Shown: positions 54,325-62,570 of the stretch, one piece after another
Layout of the letters: each line of letters opens with the position of its first letter
Numbering within the stretch: the first letter of the stretch is position 1
Assembly: GCF_003182275.1 (NCBI RefSeq)
Contig: NZ_QGTR01000001.1
Coordinates: 1,284,281-1,348,280, forward strand
From: Hoeflea marina
Lineage (GTDB): Bacteria > Pseudomonadota > Alphaproteobacteria > Rhizobiales > Rhizobiaceae
Reading direction: 5' to 3'
Length of the DNA: 64,000 nt
Notes under the pieces: model-generated
What the model saw: only the letters and a program-made list of their open reading frames with translations
Told to the model about the DNA's origin: nothing
The model's database searches: none
Program-made: the position numbers and the translations under genes

Positions 54325-54774
54325 TCAGCACTCCACCTTCTCCAGCGTCGCCCCCAGCCCTAGCTCCGGGGCGCCGCCCTCGATCGTCGCCTGGGTCTCG
54401 TCGACGGTGATCGCCAGCTCCGCCGTGGCGGTCTGGCCCTCCTGGCTGAACTGGTAGTTTGCCGCGATCCTGTTTCCAGCGACCGGACCGCTGAACGTGC
54501 CCCGGCGCTGGTCCTTTTCCTGTGGCAGCCAGTTGTACTCGCCCGCCGCCCTGTCTTCCGTCACTGTGAACAACAGTTCGGCGATGTCGGTCACGCCGTC
54601 GCCGGTGGTGGCGTTGCGGAAGCAGTGGGCGCCCTCGTCGAGCGCGGCCGACTCGGCGGCCGGCGCGGTTGCCGGCGCGGCGACGACAGCCGCCTGGTCC
54701 GTGTCCGCGGTGCAGCCGGCCAGCAGCAGCGCGGCGACCAGCACAAGTGTCGGTTTTAGCTCATATCGGCTCAT
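54325..54774 (-). CDS. Small secreted lipoprotein
   Basis: Product of 149 residues. The lipobox LLLAGC sits in MSRYELKPTLVLVAALLLAGCTADT, so Cys21 should be lipidated. An Ala-rich linker is followed by a compact domain with AHCFRNATTGDGVTDIAELLFTVTEDRAAGEYNWLPQEKDQRRGTFSG and a C-terminal Cys (VEC). A disulfide between the first and last Cys is plausible. No family is recognised. An alternative ATG is at 54786. Confidence 0.78.
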   Translation of the reverse strand: MSRYELKPTLVLVAALLLAGCTADTDQAAVVAAPATAPAAESAALDEGAHCFRNATTGDGVTDIAELLFTVTEDRAAGEYNWLPQEKDQRRGTFSGPVAGNRIAANYQFSQEGQTATAELAITVDETQATIEGGAPELGLGATLEKVEC

Positions 54775-54895
54775 TGATGGTCCCATCTGTTCAAGTGGTG
54801 CCGCGGACGCCGGAGGGCGACCGCGCAAGGTGGAGGTCCGCGCCATCGGCCCCACCTTCACAGGCTCGCTCTGCGACCTTGCCTGTCACAACGCC

Positions 54896-57382
54896 TCACT
54901 CCGGCGTTAGTTGCCAATGTCCTTCCACATCGCCCGCGCCCGTCGTCGGAATCGTGATCGACTTCACGTCGGCCCAGCGCTGCGCCATATCGCGATAGTG
55001 CCGCGAGAACACGTTGCCGGACTGGCCGGTGGTCTGGATGAAGGTCGATTTGTCGAGATCGCTCAGATCATAGATGCCGCGGAAGCTTGCCGCATTGGTG
55101 CCGACATAGGGCGCGTTGTCGTTCTCGAGATGGGTGACGCCACGGTCGAGCGTGAACGGCCCGCCGCCGGCCTCGACATCGACGTTGAAGAAGCCGGCAA
55201 GCCAGTCCACCTCGGCGAAGGGCTGGTGGGCGCCGCGCTGGACATGCGCCGTGCCCCAGCGCCAGGCATCGATGTTGTCGCCATAGCGGGCCCTCAGATC
55301 GGCCACCGCGTCATCGAGCGAGGCGATCAGCAGGGCGTCGCAGCTCTCTTCGTCCGGAGTGTCCTTGACGTCGCACCAGTTGCGCGCCGTCCCGCCGTCA
55401 ACGAGACGGGAGAGCACGTTGATCCGCGGCTTGAACCAGTCGTCGAACACCGGGCCGAGATCATCCGAAAAGGTGTTGATCATCATGTGGCGGACCCAGG
55501 CGAGAAAGATCAGCGGCTCGCCCTTGTCGGCAGTCATCTGCCCGTCCCAGGCCTCGATGCGCGACAGCAGGCCCTGCTGCAGCGTCGTCAGCTGCTTGCC
55601 CGCAAGCGCCCGGGCAAAGCGGCCCTTGAGCCCGACGAAGGCGGCGGAATAGACGTCGGCCTGCGCCTCCCGCGAGATTTCCGGCGTGTGCTTTTCCCTG
55701 GCATTGATCACCAGCGTGTCGACGCGCTGCTGCCGGAACGGCTCGTCCCAGTCGAAGGTAAGGAAGTGCGGATAATCGGGGCCGACGATCTTGGTGTTGG
55801 CGGTGCCGATGGCGCCGACCGGCGGATTGGTGAGCCGCGGCAGCTCGGCATAGGGCACGAAGCCGCGCCAGTCATAGATGGCGTTCCAGCCCGGAACCGG
55901 CGCCCGGCCCATCACCTGGTTGGCCGGATCGCGCACCGGCACCCGCCCCGGCGCGATCAGCCCGATATTGCCGGTCGTATCCGCCACCACCATCGACTGC
56001 ATCGGCGTCAGGAACGGCTCCATTCCGTCCTGATAGTCGGAGACGGTCCTGAAGGTGAACAGCCGCGGTCCGGCATTCGCCGTGGTGTCGTCGCTGGCGA
56101 GCGCCACCCATTGCAGCGCCGCCACCGAGTTCTCGGGAAGCAGCTTGTCGAGCTTCTTGTAGGAAGCGGGCAGCACCGGCCCGTGCCGGGTCCAGCGCCG
56201 GGTGAACACCGTGTCGGGCGCGCCATGCACCTTGATCACTTCCTCCTGGGCGCCGAACTTGGCCCAGCCCGAAGGCGTGAGATATTCATCCGCATTGTCG
56301 GGATTGACCCGCTCGACGAAAATGTCCTGCGCGTCGGTGGCGGTGTTGGTGAAGCCCCAGGCGATATCGTTGTTGCGGCCCAGCAGCACATAGGGCGAGC
56401 CCGGAAGCGAGGCGCCGATGAGATGGCGCGGTTCGCCCAGTTCGCTCGTCACCTCCAGATGCGCCAGATACCAGATCGACGGCGCCATCAGCCCGAGATG
56501 CGGATCATTGGCGAGCACCGGCTTGCCCGACTGCGTGCGCGAGCCCGAGACCACCCAGTTGTTGGAGGCGCCGGTGCCCATGACCGCGTCGATCATCGCA
56601 TAGCTATTCGCACCAAGACCACTGGCGCCCGAGCCCGCTTCCGCCTTGGTGACGGGTGCGCCAAGCGGCGTGGTGTCAAGACCAAGCAGCGGCGTGAGGT
56701 CCGGCAGTGGTGGCGGCGTGTCGACCACCAGATAGGGCATCAGGTCATTGGCCTCCGCCTCGCTCATGCCCATGCGCGCGAAAGCCAGCCGCAGCACCTC
56801 GTCTCCGGCATTTTCCGACAATTGCACCGACATCATCTTCAGGCAGATCAGCGTATCGACCGGCGTCCACGGCTCCGGCTGGTGACCGAGAATGACGAAT
56901 TCCGGCGGCAGCTTGGAGGAGAACGATTGCGGGTTGCGATCCATCCAGGCGTTGACGCCGCGCGAATAGCCTTCGAGCATCGCCATCGTGTCGGCGTCGA
57001 TCACCGCCATCGAGGCTTCCGCCGCTTTGTCGATCGCCATCGTCCGAAGCCAGATGTCGGTCCCGATCGTGGCCTTGCCGAACATCTCCGAGAGCCGGCC
57101 CTTGCCGGCCATGCGGCTCACTTCCATCTGCCACAGCCGCTCCTGGGCGTGGACGAAACCGAGACCGGCGGCGACATCGCCCCGGGTTTCGCCGGCAATG
57201 TGCGGCACGCCTTCCGAGTCGCGCGCAATGCTCACCGGGCCTGACAGGCCGACGATCTCGATCGAGCCGTCCAGCGGCGCCAGCGAGCGCGACATCCACA
57301 GCATTCCGGCGCCCGCGGCCATGACCAGGATCGGCACCAGCACCAGAATCAAGCGGATAAGCACTTTGAACAGACGCCGCAT
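54896..57382 (-). CDS. Penicillin acylase-family N-terminal-nucleophile amidohydrolase
   Basis: Product of 828 residues. N-terminal signal or anchor (LFKVLIRLILVLVPILVMAAGAGMLWM). Family features are the alpha-subunit GVPHIAGETRGDVAAGLGFVHAQERLWQMEVSR and EGYSRGVNAWMD. The autocatalytic site lies at GTGASNNWVVSGSRTQSGKPVLANDPHLG, where Ser273 becomes the beta-subunit N-terminus. The beta-subunit contains GASLPGSPYVLLGRNNDIAWGFTNT and RHGPV. Members hydrolyse beta-lactam side chains or N-acyl-homoserine lactones; the natural substrate here is unknown. The protein is synthesised in one chain and self-cleaved. Confidence 0.93.
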   Translation of the reverse strand: MRRLFKVLIRLILVLVPILVMAAGAGMLWMSRSLAPLDGSIEIVGLSGPVSIARDSEGVPHIAGETRGDVAAGLGFVHAQERLWQMEVSRMAGKGRLSEMFGKATIGTDIWLRTMAIDKAAEASMAVIDADTMAMLEGYSRGVNAWMDRNPQSFSSKLPPEFVILGHQPEPWTPVDTLICLKMMSVQLSENAGDEVLRLAFARMGMSEAEANDLMPYLVVDTPPPLPDLTPLLGLDTTPLGAPVTKAEAGSGASGLGANSYAMIDAVMGTGASNNWVVSGSRTQSGKPVLANDPHLGLMAPSIWYLAHLEVTSELGEPRHLIGASLPGSPYVLLGRNNDIAWGFTNTATDAQDIFVERVNPDNADEYLTPSGWAKFGAQEEVIKVHGAPDTVFTRRWTRHGPVLPASYKKLDKLLPENSVAALQWVALASDDTTANAGPRLFTFRTVSDYQDGMEPFLTPMQSMVVADTTGNIGLIAPGRVPVRDPANQVMGRAPVPGWNAIYDWRGFVPYAELPRLTNPPVGAIGTANTKIVGPDYPHFLTFDWDEPFRQQRVDTLVINAREKHTPEISREAQADVYSAAFVGLKGRFARALAGKQLTTLQQGLLSRIEAWDGQMTADKGEPLIFLAWVRHMMINTFSDDLGPVFDDWFKPRINVLSRLVDGGTARNWCDVKDTPDEESCDALLIASLDDAVADLRARYGDNIDAWRWGTAHVQRGAHQPFAEVDWLAGFFNVDVEAGGGPFTLDRGVTHLENDNAPYVGTNAASFRGIYDLSDLDKSTFIQTTGQSGNVFSRHYRDMAQRWADVKSITIPTTGAGDVEGHWQLTPE

Positions 57383-57475
57383 TGGTTTATGTCCCTCAAG
57401 GAATATGCATGCCGGAGTGCAGCAACCATCAGTGCCCGGCTTTGATCAAGCAGTTGTGACAGAAGGACAGGCGAA

Positions 57476-58345
57476 ATGGCAACAGTTGCATTCATCGGTT
57501 TGGGCGTCATGGGCTATCCCATGGCAGGGCACCTCAAGAGCCGCGGCAATCACGATCTCCGCGTCTACAACCGCACCAGCGCCAAGGCCGAGAAATGGGC
57601 AGCCGAATTCGGCGGCACCGCCTGCGCCACACCTGCCGAAGCAGCAAAGGGCGCCGATTTCGTCTTCACCTGCGTCGGCAATGATGATGATCTGCGCGCA
57701 GTCACCCTGGGTGAAGACGGTGTTCTCGCCGGCATGAAGTCGGGCGCGATCCTCGTCGACAACACCACGGCATCCGCGGAAGTCGCCCGCGAGCTCGCCG
57801 AAGCCGCCTCCGCCAAGGGCTGCGGCTTTCTCGATGCTCCGGTCTCCGGCGGCCAGGCTGGCGCCGAAAACGGCGTGCTCACCGTGATGGTCGGCGGCGA
57901 CGAAGCCACCTTCGACACCGCCAAGCCGGTCATCGACTGCTATGCCCGCATGGTCGGCCTGATGGGCCCCACCGGCTCGGGCCAGCTTACCAAGATGATC
58001 AACCAGATCTGCATCGCCGGCCTCGTCCAGGGCCTGGCCGAAGGCATCCACTTCGGCAAGAAGGCCGGTCTCGACATCGAGAAGGTGATCGACGTCATCT
58101 CCAAGGGTGCCGCAGGCTCCTGGCAGATGGAAAACCGCCACAAGACCATGAACACCGGCAAGTTCGATTACGGCTTTGCCGTCGACTGGATGCGCAAGGA
58201 CCTCGACATCGTGCTCACCGAAGCCCGCCGCAACGGCGCCACGCTGCCGGTCACAGCCCTCGTCGACCAGTTCTATGCCGACGTCCAGGCCATGGGCGGC
58301 AACCGCTGGGATACATCGAGCCTGCTGGCGCGCCTGCAGAAATAA
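57476..58345 (+). CDS. 3-hydroxyisobutyrate dehydrogenase/tartronate-semialdehyde reductase-family oxidoreductase
   Basis: Product of 289 residues. The Rossmann motif is FIGLGVMGYPMAGHLKSRG. The substrate loop is the standard LDAPVSGGQAGAENGVLTVMVGG and the catalytic lysine is in GSGQLTKMINQICIAG (about residue 170). It is a complete and canonical member, in contrast to the divergent protein at 21438-22334. Candidate substrates are 3-hydroxyisobutyrate, tartronate semialdehyde or succinic semialdehyde-like compounds. It converges on an Lrp-type regulator gene with a strong terminator between them. Confidence 0.9.
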   Translation: MATVAFIGLGVMGYPMAGHLKSRGNHDLRVYNRTSAKAEKWAAEFGGTACATPAEAAKGADFVFTCVGNDDDLRAVTLGEDGVLAGMKSGAILVDNTTASAEVARELAEAASAKGCGFLDAPVSGGQAGAENGVLTVMVGGDEATFDTAKPVIDCYARMVGLMGPTGSGQLTKMINQICIAGLVQGLAEGIHFGKKAGLDIEKVIDVISKGAAGSWQMENRHKTMNTGKFDYGFAVDWMRKDLDIVLTEARRNGATLPVTALVDQFYADVQAMGGNRWDTSSLLARLQK

Positions 58346-58407
58346 TACTCGGGCCGCGTCAGCAGCCATAAAGCGCAAAGCAGCGCAATGATCGCCGATC
58401 GAAAATC

Positions 58408-58446
58408 GGCACCGCGTCACCGAAGTTCGTTCGGTGACGCGGTGCC
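58408..58446. terminator. Strong bidirectional hairpin terminator
   Basis: A perfect 17-bp stem (58408-58424 and 58430-58446, arms starting GGCACCGCGTCACCG, loop GTTCG) lies between the convergent genes at 57476 and 58462. It lacks a T-run, so termination may need help from Rho or act on RNA stability. Confidence 0.7.
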
Positions 58447-58461
58447 GCAAGCGGCGAACCG

Positions 58462-58950
58462 TTACGACGCCGAAGCAGGTTCCTTGGCCAGCGGGATGTA
58501 ATCGAGCGGCAGTTCGGTGGTGTATTTGATCTGCTCCATGGCAAACGACGAGGAGACGTCGCGGATCTCGATCTTGGCGATCAGCCGCTTGTAGAACGCG
58601 TCATAGGCGGCAATGTCGGGCACGACGACGCGCAGCAGGTAATCGACGTCGCCGCTCATGCGGTAGAATTCGACCACCTCGGTAAACTCGCTGATCACCT
58701 CGGCAAATCGCTTGAGCCACTCGTTGGAATGCGAATTGGTGCGGATCGAGACGAACACCGTCACCTTGGCGTTGATCGCGGCCGGATTGAGCAGCGCCAC
58801 CCGGCGGCGGATGACGCCCTCCTCCTCGAGTTTCTGGATGCGGCGCCAGCACGGCGTAGTCGACAGCCCCACCTTCTTGGCGATGTCGGCCACGGCAAGG
58901 GTGGAATCTTCCTGCAGCAGGCGGAGAATCTTGCGGTCGAGGCGGTCCAT
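58462..58950 (-). CDS. Lrp/AsnC-family transcriptional regulator
   Basis: Product of 162 residues from MDRLDRKILRLLQEDSTLAVADIAKKVGLSTTPCWRRIQKLEEEGVI, the Lrp HTH (GGAG 5 nt upstream of the ATG). The RAM ligand domain contains VTVFVSIRTNSHSNEWLKRFAEVISEFTEVVEFYRMSGDVDYLLRVVVPDIAAYDAFYKRLI. It senses amino acids as an octamer or tetramer. Its target is not visible; the convergent dehydrogenase is not an obvious partner because the genes face each other. Confidence 0.93.
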   Translation of the reverse strand: MDRLDRKILRLLQEDSTLAVADIAKKVGLSTTPCWRRIQKLEEEGVIRRRVALLNPAAINAKVTVFVSIRTNSHSNEWLKRFAEVISEFTEVVEFYRMSGDVDYLLRVVVPDIAAYDAFYKRLIAKIEIRDVSSSFAMEQIKYTTELPLDYIPLAKEPASAS

Positions 58951-59056
58951 GAATGACTCCGTAAAACAATACAGAAGCTGATATCCTGCCACGGACCGGC
59001 TGGCAAAGAAAAGTAATCCGCGATTGCGCCTGATTGCAGAATTTCATGCCAATCAG

Positions 59057-59698
59057 CTAGCCGATGGCGTCGTACACGCGCCGCCTGAGTTCCGGCAACA
59101 GTTCCGCCTCGAACCAGGGATTGCGCTTGAGCCAGCCGGAATTCCGCCACGACGGATGCGGCATCGGCATCACCGGGGTCCCGGCCTCGGTGGCGGCCAA
59201 GACGGCGCGCCAGTCGGCCACCGTGTCGGTGACGCTTTTATGGCGGAGCTTGCCCAGATGCCAGGCCTGGGCATAGAGCCCGATCGCCAGCACCAGCCTG
59301 ACTTGCGGCATCGCCTCCATCACCTGCCCGCGCCATGCCGGCGCGCATTCGCGTCGCGGCGGCAGGTCGCCGCCCTTGGCGTCCAGTCCCGGAAAGCAGA
59401 AGCCCATCGGCACGATGGCGAACTTGTCCGGATCGTAGAACGCCGCCGCATCGACGCCGAGCCAGTCGCGCAGCCTGTCGCCGGAGGGATCGGTAAACGG
59501 CCGCCCCGAGGCATGCACCCGCGTGCCCGGTGCCTGGCCGGCAATCAGCACCGGCGCCCGCGCCGAGGCGACGCAGACCGGCCGCGGCTCATGTGGCAGC
59601 GCCCGCCCCGGCCCGCCCAGCGGCGCGTCCCGGCAGATGCGGCAGGCCGAGATCCGCGCGAGCAGCGGCCCGAGCCCGTCTTCGTCCGGCGCTGACAT
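59057..59698 (-). CDS. Uracil-DNA glycosylase family protein
   Basis: Product of 213 residues from MSAPDEDGLGPLLARISACRICRDAP. The ATG shares one base with the stop of the GST gene (TGATG). CASARAPVLIAGQAPGTRVHASGRPFTDPSGDRLRDWLGV holds the family GQxPG motif. The distal part PMPHPSWRNSGWLKRNPWFEAELLPELR has the conserved HPS motif. The paired cysteines near the N-terminus could form part of a Fe-S site, but I do not see all four ligands. It removes uracil from DNA or acts as a UDG-like protein. Confidence 0.88.
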   Translation of the reverse strand: MSAPDEDGLGPLLARISACRICRDAPLGGPGRALPHEPRPVCVASARAPVLIAGQAPGTRVHASGRPFTDPSGDRLRDWLGVDAAAFYDPDKFAIVPMGFCFPGLDAKGGDLPPRRECAPAWRGQVMEAMPQVRLVLAIGLYAQAWHLGKLRHKSVTDTVADWRAVLAATEAGTPVMPMPHPSWRNSGWLKRNPWFEAELLPELRRRVYDAIG

Positions 59699-60309
59699 CA
59701 GATGGCGGCACTCGGGCGCGACGACACCTCGCCATACCAGCGCATCACATTGGCGAGATGCTCGGGTCGGGCGATCTTCGCCGGCTTCATGAAGTCGAAG
59801 CCGATCATCGCGGTGATGTCGGCGATGGTGTAGCGGTCGCCGGCGATGAACTGCCGGGTGGCGAGTTCCTTGTCGAGCAATTCCAGAAACGCCTCCGCCT
59901 TCGGCCGGTTGGCCTCGCCCCATTCGGCGATCTGCGGCACTTCCCAGTCCTTCATCGCCGGATGGGTGTGGCGGAAGGCTGCCGCCACACTGGCGAGATA
60001 GTGCAGCTCGACGCGCCGGTTCCACATCTCGACGATGGCGCGGTCCTTCGCATCGATGCCGAACAGCGGCGGCTCCGGATGCAGTTCCTCCAGATAGCGG
60101 CAGATCGCCACCGATTCGGAGAGAACGGTGCCGTCGTCGAGCACCAGCACCGGCAGCCGCTGCAGCGGGTTGAGGGCCGTCACCTCGGCCGACTTGTGGC
60201 CCATCGCGCCCATATCCACGGGCACCTTCTCGATCTCGATGCCCTTCTCGGCCAGGAACACCGTCACGCGCCGCGGATTGGGTGCGCGCCCACCATCATA
60301 GAGTTTCAT
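59698..60309 (-). CDS. Glutathione S-transferase family protein
   Basis: Product of 203 residues from MKLYDGGRAPNPRRVTVFLAEKGIEIEKVPVDM. The thioredoxin-fold N-terminal domain includes NPLQRLPVLVLDDGTVLSESVAICRYLEELHPEPPLFG, with the conserved cis-Pro and the SES glutathione site. The all-helical C-terminal domain ends in FIAGDRYTIADITAMIGFDF, which matches the GST N-capping box. The substrate is unknown. The gene is followed by the UDG gene with a one-base overlap. Confidence 0.92.
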   Translation of the reverse strand: MKLYDGGRAPNPRRVTVFLAEKGIEIEKVPVDMGAMGHKSAEVTALNPLQRLPVLVLDDGTVLSESVAICRYLEELHPEPPLFGIDAKDRAIVEMWNRRVELHYLASVAAAFRHTHPAMKDWEVPQIAEWGEANRPKAEAFLELLDKELATRQFIAGDRYTIADITAMIGFDFMKPAKIARPEHLANVMRWYGEVSSRPSAAI

Positions 60310-60604
60310 TGCAGTCTCCCTTTCATCACCCGGATCAGACACCAAAGCGGCGTCGCGGGGAAGCCCGGACCTGCGCGCCGACGCCGCCCTTGCGGAAATG
60401 TCGCGGTCGACCATAGCGTTCCACTTGACCGGCAGCACTCTTTCTGACCATCATCTGGTACGACCAATTCCAGATCAAACCGACCGATTCACGAAGAGAC
60501 CACGAGCGGCCTCAGGCGCACCAGGGCACAGGACGCAGACAGGCGTGGCGGCGAGAGCGCTGGAGCGTTCGAACAAAATCAACATCAAAGGGAGGAAGAC
60601 AGAC

Positions 60605-61198
60605 ATGCCAGGCAAGAAAATACTGATGCTGACGGGTGACTTCACCGAGGAGTACGAAATCTTCGTCTTCGAACAGGCCATGGAAGCCGTCGGACATACG
60701 GTTCATGTGGTCTGTCCAGACAAGAAGGCCGGCGACATTCTCCGGACCTCGCTGCACGACTTCGAGGGCGACCAGACCTACACCGAAAAACTCGGGCACA
60801 ACGTCACGCTCAACAAGACATTCGCCGATGCGGAAAAGCAGCTCGACAGCTACCACGCCGTCTACTGCGCCGGCGGGCGCGGGCCGGAATACATCCGCAC
60901 CGACAAGCGAGTGCAGGCCATCGTCCGCCATTTCCACGAGAAGCAGAAGCCGATCTTCACCATCTGCCACGGGGTCCAGATCCTGATCGCGGTCGATGGC
61001 GTGGTGCGCGGCAAGAAGGTCGCGGGCCTCGGCGCCTGCGAGCCGGAGGTGACCCTGGCCGGCGGCACCTATATCGACCTGTCGCCGACGGACGCCTATG
61101 TCGACGGAACGATGGTATCGGCAAAGGGCTGGACCGCCCTCGCCGCCTTCATCCGCGAATGCCTCAAGGTGCTGGGCACCGAGATCACCCACAAGTGA
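60605..61198 (+). CDS. DJ-1/PfpI-family protein
   Basis: Product of 197 residues, GGGAGGAA 7 nt upstream (MPGKKILMLTGDFTEEYEIFVFEQAMEAVGHTVHVVCPDKK). The nucleophile elbow is IFTICHGVQILIAV (Cys121), with a conserved acid in GDFTEEYE and AGGRGPEYI. Family members are proteases, chaperones, glyoxalase/deglycase-like enzymes or amidotransferases; this one resembles the stress-linked general group. The gene is monocistronic, and a long repeat-rich gap follows. Confidence 0.92.
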   Translation: MPGKKILMLTGDFTEEYEIFVFEQAMEAVGHTVHVVCPDKKAGDILRTSLHDFEGDQTYTEKLGHNVTLNKTFADAEKQLDSYHAVYCAGGRGPEYIRTDKRVQAIVRHFHEKQKPIFTICHGVQILIAVDGVVRGKKVAGLGACEPEVTLAGGTYIDLSPTDAYVDGTMVSAKGWTALAAFIRECLKVLGTEITHK

Positions 61199-61208
61199 GC
61201 CCCTCCAC

Positions 61209-61256
61209 CCTCGTCCCGAGGTGGCCGCGAAGCGGCCCTCGAAGGGCGAGGGTGGC
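61209..61256. repeat. Short direct repeat, fragment of the composite intergenic element
   Basis: CCTCGTCCCGAGGTGGCCGC followed by GAAGCGGCCCTCGAAGGGCG recurs at 61626-61670 with few changes (CCTCATCCCGAAGTGGCCGC, GAAGCGGCCATCGAAGGGCG). A related piece, GACCCTCGAAGGGCCAGCGT, lies at 49820-49845 and may be a further fragment. Confidence 0.6.
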
Positions 61257-61393
61257 CGCGGTCCTGCCCTTCGCGGCGGCATGGCTCTCGGGCCAGCCGC
61301 GGGTTTCATCCGCGGGCTGCCCGAAGCCCTCACACGCTTCGATCATGTGGAGTCGCGGAGTGAAGATGCGGAGCAGGATGGCATAGGCCGCAG

Positions 61394-61670
61394 CCCCGTC
61401 ACCCCGGCCTCCGAGCCGGGGTCCAGCAAAGCCGCGTCGGCGGCGCGGGAGACTCGGCGCGGGCGGCAGGAATCAGGTACTCCGGCTCGCGGACGCTCGC
61501 CTGCCGGATGCCGGCTCTGGGGCCGGCATGACGGCGGAGAGAGCGGTCGCAGCCTCCACCAGCTTCTCCCCGGCGCCTTCGGTCGCCCCCGGTCTCCTTA
61601 TTCTATGGTGCCGGATCAACGTTCCCCTCATCCCGAAGTGGCCGCGAAGCGGCCATCGAAGGGCGAAGGG
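61394..61670 (+). repeat. Long composite intergenic repeat, copy B
   Basis: Reverse-complement partner of 32711-32977, aligned over essentially the whole length with about 75-85 percent similarity by eye. It holds two hairpins: 61399-61424 (CCCCGGC arms) and 61504-61530 (GCCGGC arms). The remaining space from 61199 to 61828 (about 630 bp) contains no supported gene. Confidence 0.7.
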
Positions 61671-61828
61671 CCAGGCGGCGCGCGCCCCCCACCCTAATTC
61701 CTGCCGCGCAATTGCATCAGGATGCTGAAATCGCATCTCCTCTTCGCCGAAGGGCCACCACAAAGATGTGGGAATGCCGTTGCCCTCAGGGACAGGGGAC
61801 AAGGGCCATCGTGGTCCCCGGATATGCC

Positions 61829-62455
61829 CTAGCCCGCAGGAAAACCGGCAAGGCGCCGCAGCGCCAGCCAGCCGTCGGCGAGGCTGTCGAACACCCGGTC
61901 GAAGGTGAACCGCGGCATCCGGCCTTCGTGCTCCGCGCGCCACGCCTCCGGGCGCTCGAACTCGCCGGCCCAGATGCCTGCGCCGGCCGCCCGCGCCCGC
62001 GCTTCCTCGAGCCGGTACCCGTCATGGCTCACGGCATGACCGGACAGCACCATGGCGCGGTTGAGATCGGTCCCCACCGACGTGCACCTGGCCAGATGGC
62101 GGCGGTAGCGGTCGCGCCCGCCGAGCTCGCACGTCACCTCGCGCCCGGCGATCAGCCGGCCCAGCGCAGCGCGGGCGGCCTCGCCGCAGGGATAGGGCGC
62201 GCCGTCGCGACGGCATGTCTGCCGGTATTCCGGCGCATCGATGCCGCTGAGCCGCACCCGCCTGCCGCCAATTTCCAGGGTGTCGCCATCCACCAGCCGT
62301 GCCCTGCCCGACAGGGAGCCGCCACCGGTCTCCCCCAGCCAGGCGACAGCCAGCGCCAGGCCGAAGATCAGCCCGAGCGCCGTCATGAGGTCGCGAAAGC
62401 GCCGGGACCGCGGCGACCGCGGCCATCGGCGCCGTTTTGCCGATGTCCATCTCAT
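61829..62455 (-). CDS. Membrane-anchored thermonuclease (SNase-like)
   Basis: Product of 208 residues (or 185 from MTALGLIF). A hydrophobic helix (LMTALGLIFGLALAVAWLG) near residues 23-42 anchors or exports it. The SNase domain follows: ARLVDGDTLEIGGRRVRLSGIDAPEYRQTC with the metal-binding Asp residues and active Arg, then GRDRYRRHLARCTSVGTDLNRAMVLSGHAVSHDGYRLEEARARAAGAGIWAGEFERPEAW. It probably cuts DNA or RNA outside the cytoplasm with Ca2+. The basic N-terminal arm (RWTSAKRRRWPRSPRSRR) may be an artefact of a start chosen too early. Confidence 0.88.
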   Translation of the reverse strand: MRWTSAKRRRWPRSPRSRRFRDLMTALGLIFGLALAVAWLGETGGGSLSGRARLVDGDTLEIGGRRVRLSGIDAPEYRQTCRRDGAPYPCGEAARAALGRLIAGREVTCELGGRDRYRRHLARCTSVGTDLNRAMVLSGHAVSHDGYRLEEARARAAGAGIWAGEFERPEAWRAEHEGRMPRFTFDRVFDSLADGWLALRRLAGFPAG

Positions 62456-62570
62456 GCGCCGAAATGCCTCATTTTCCCGTCCGCTTCAAGCGGCCCGGGG
62501 GGCAATTGCAAACAGCTTCTTAAGCATTGCTCCCTAGAATCCGTCCGATACGAGGACCGATTTCGCACCC

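Noticed and set aside
54911-57244. Plus-strand frame of about 780 codons opposite the penicillin acylase-like gene
   Set aside because: Antisense of a gene with conserved catalytic segments.
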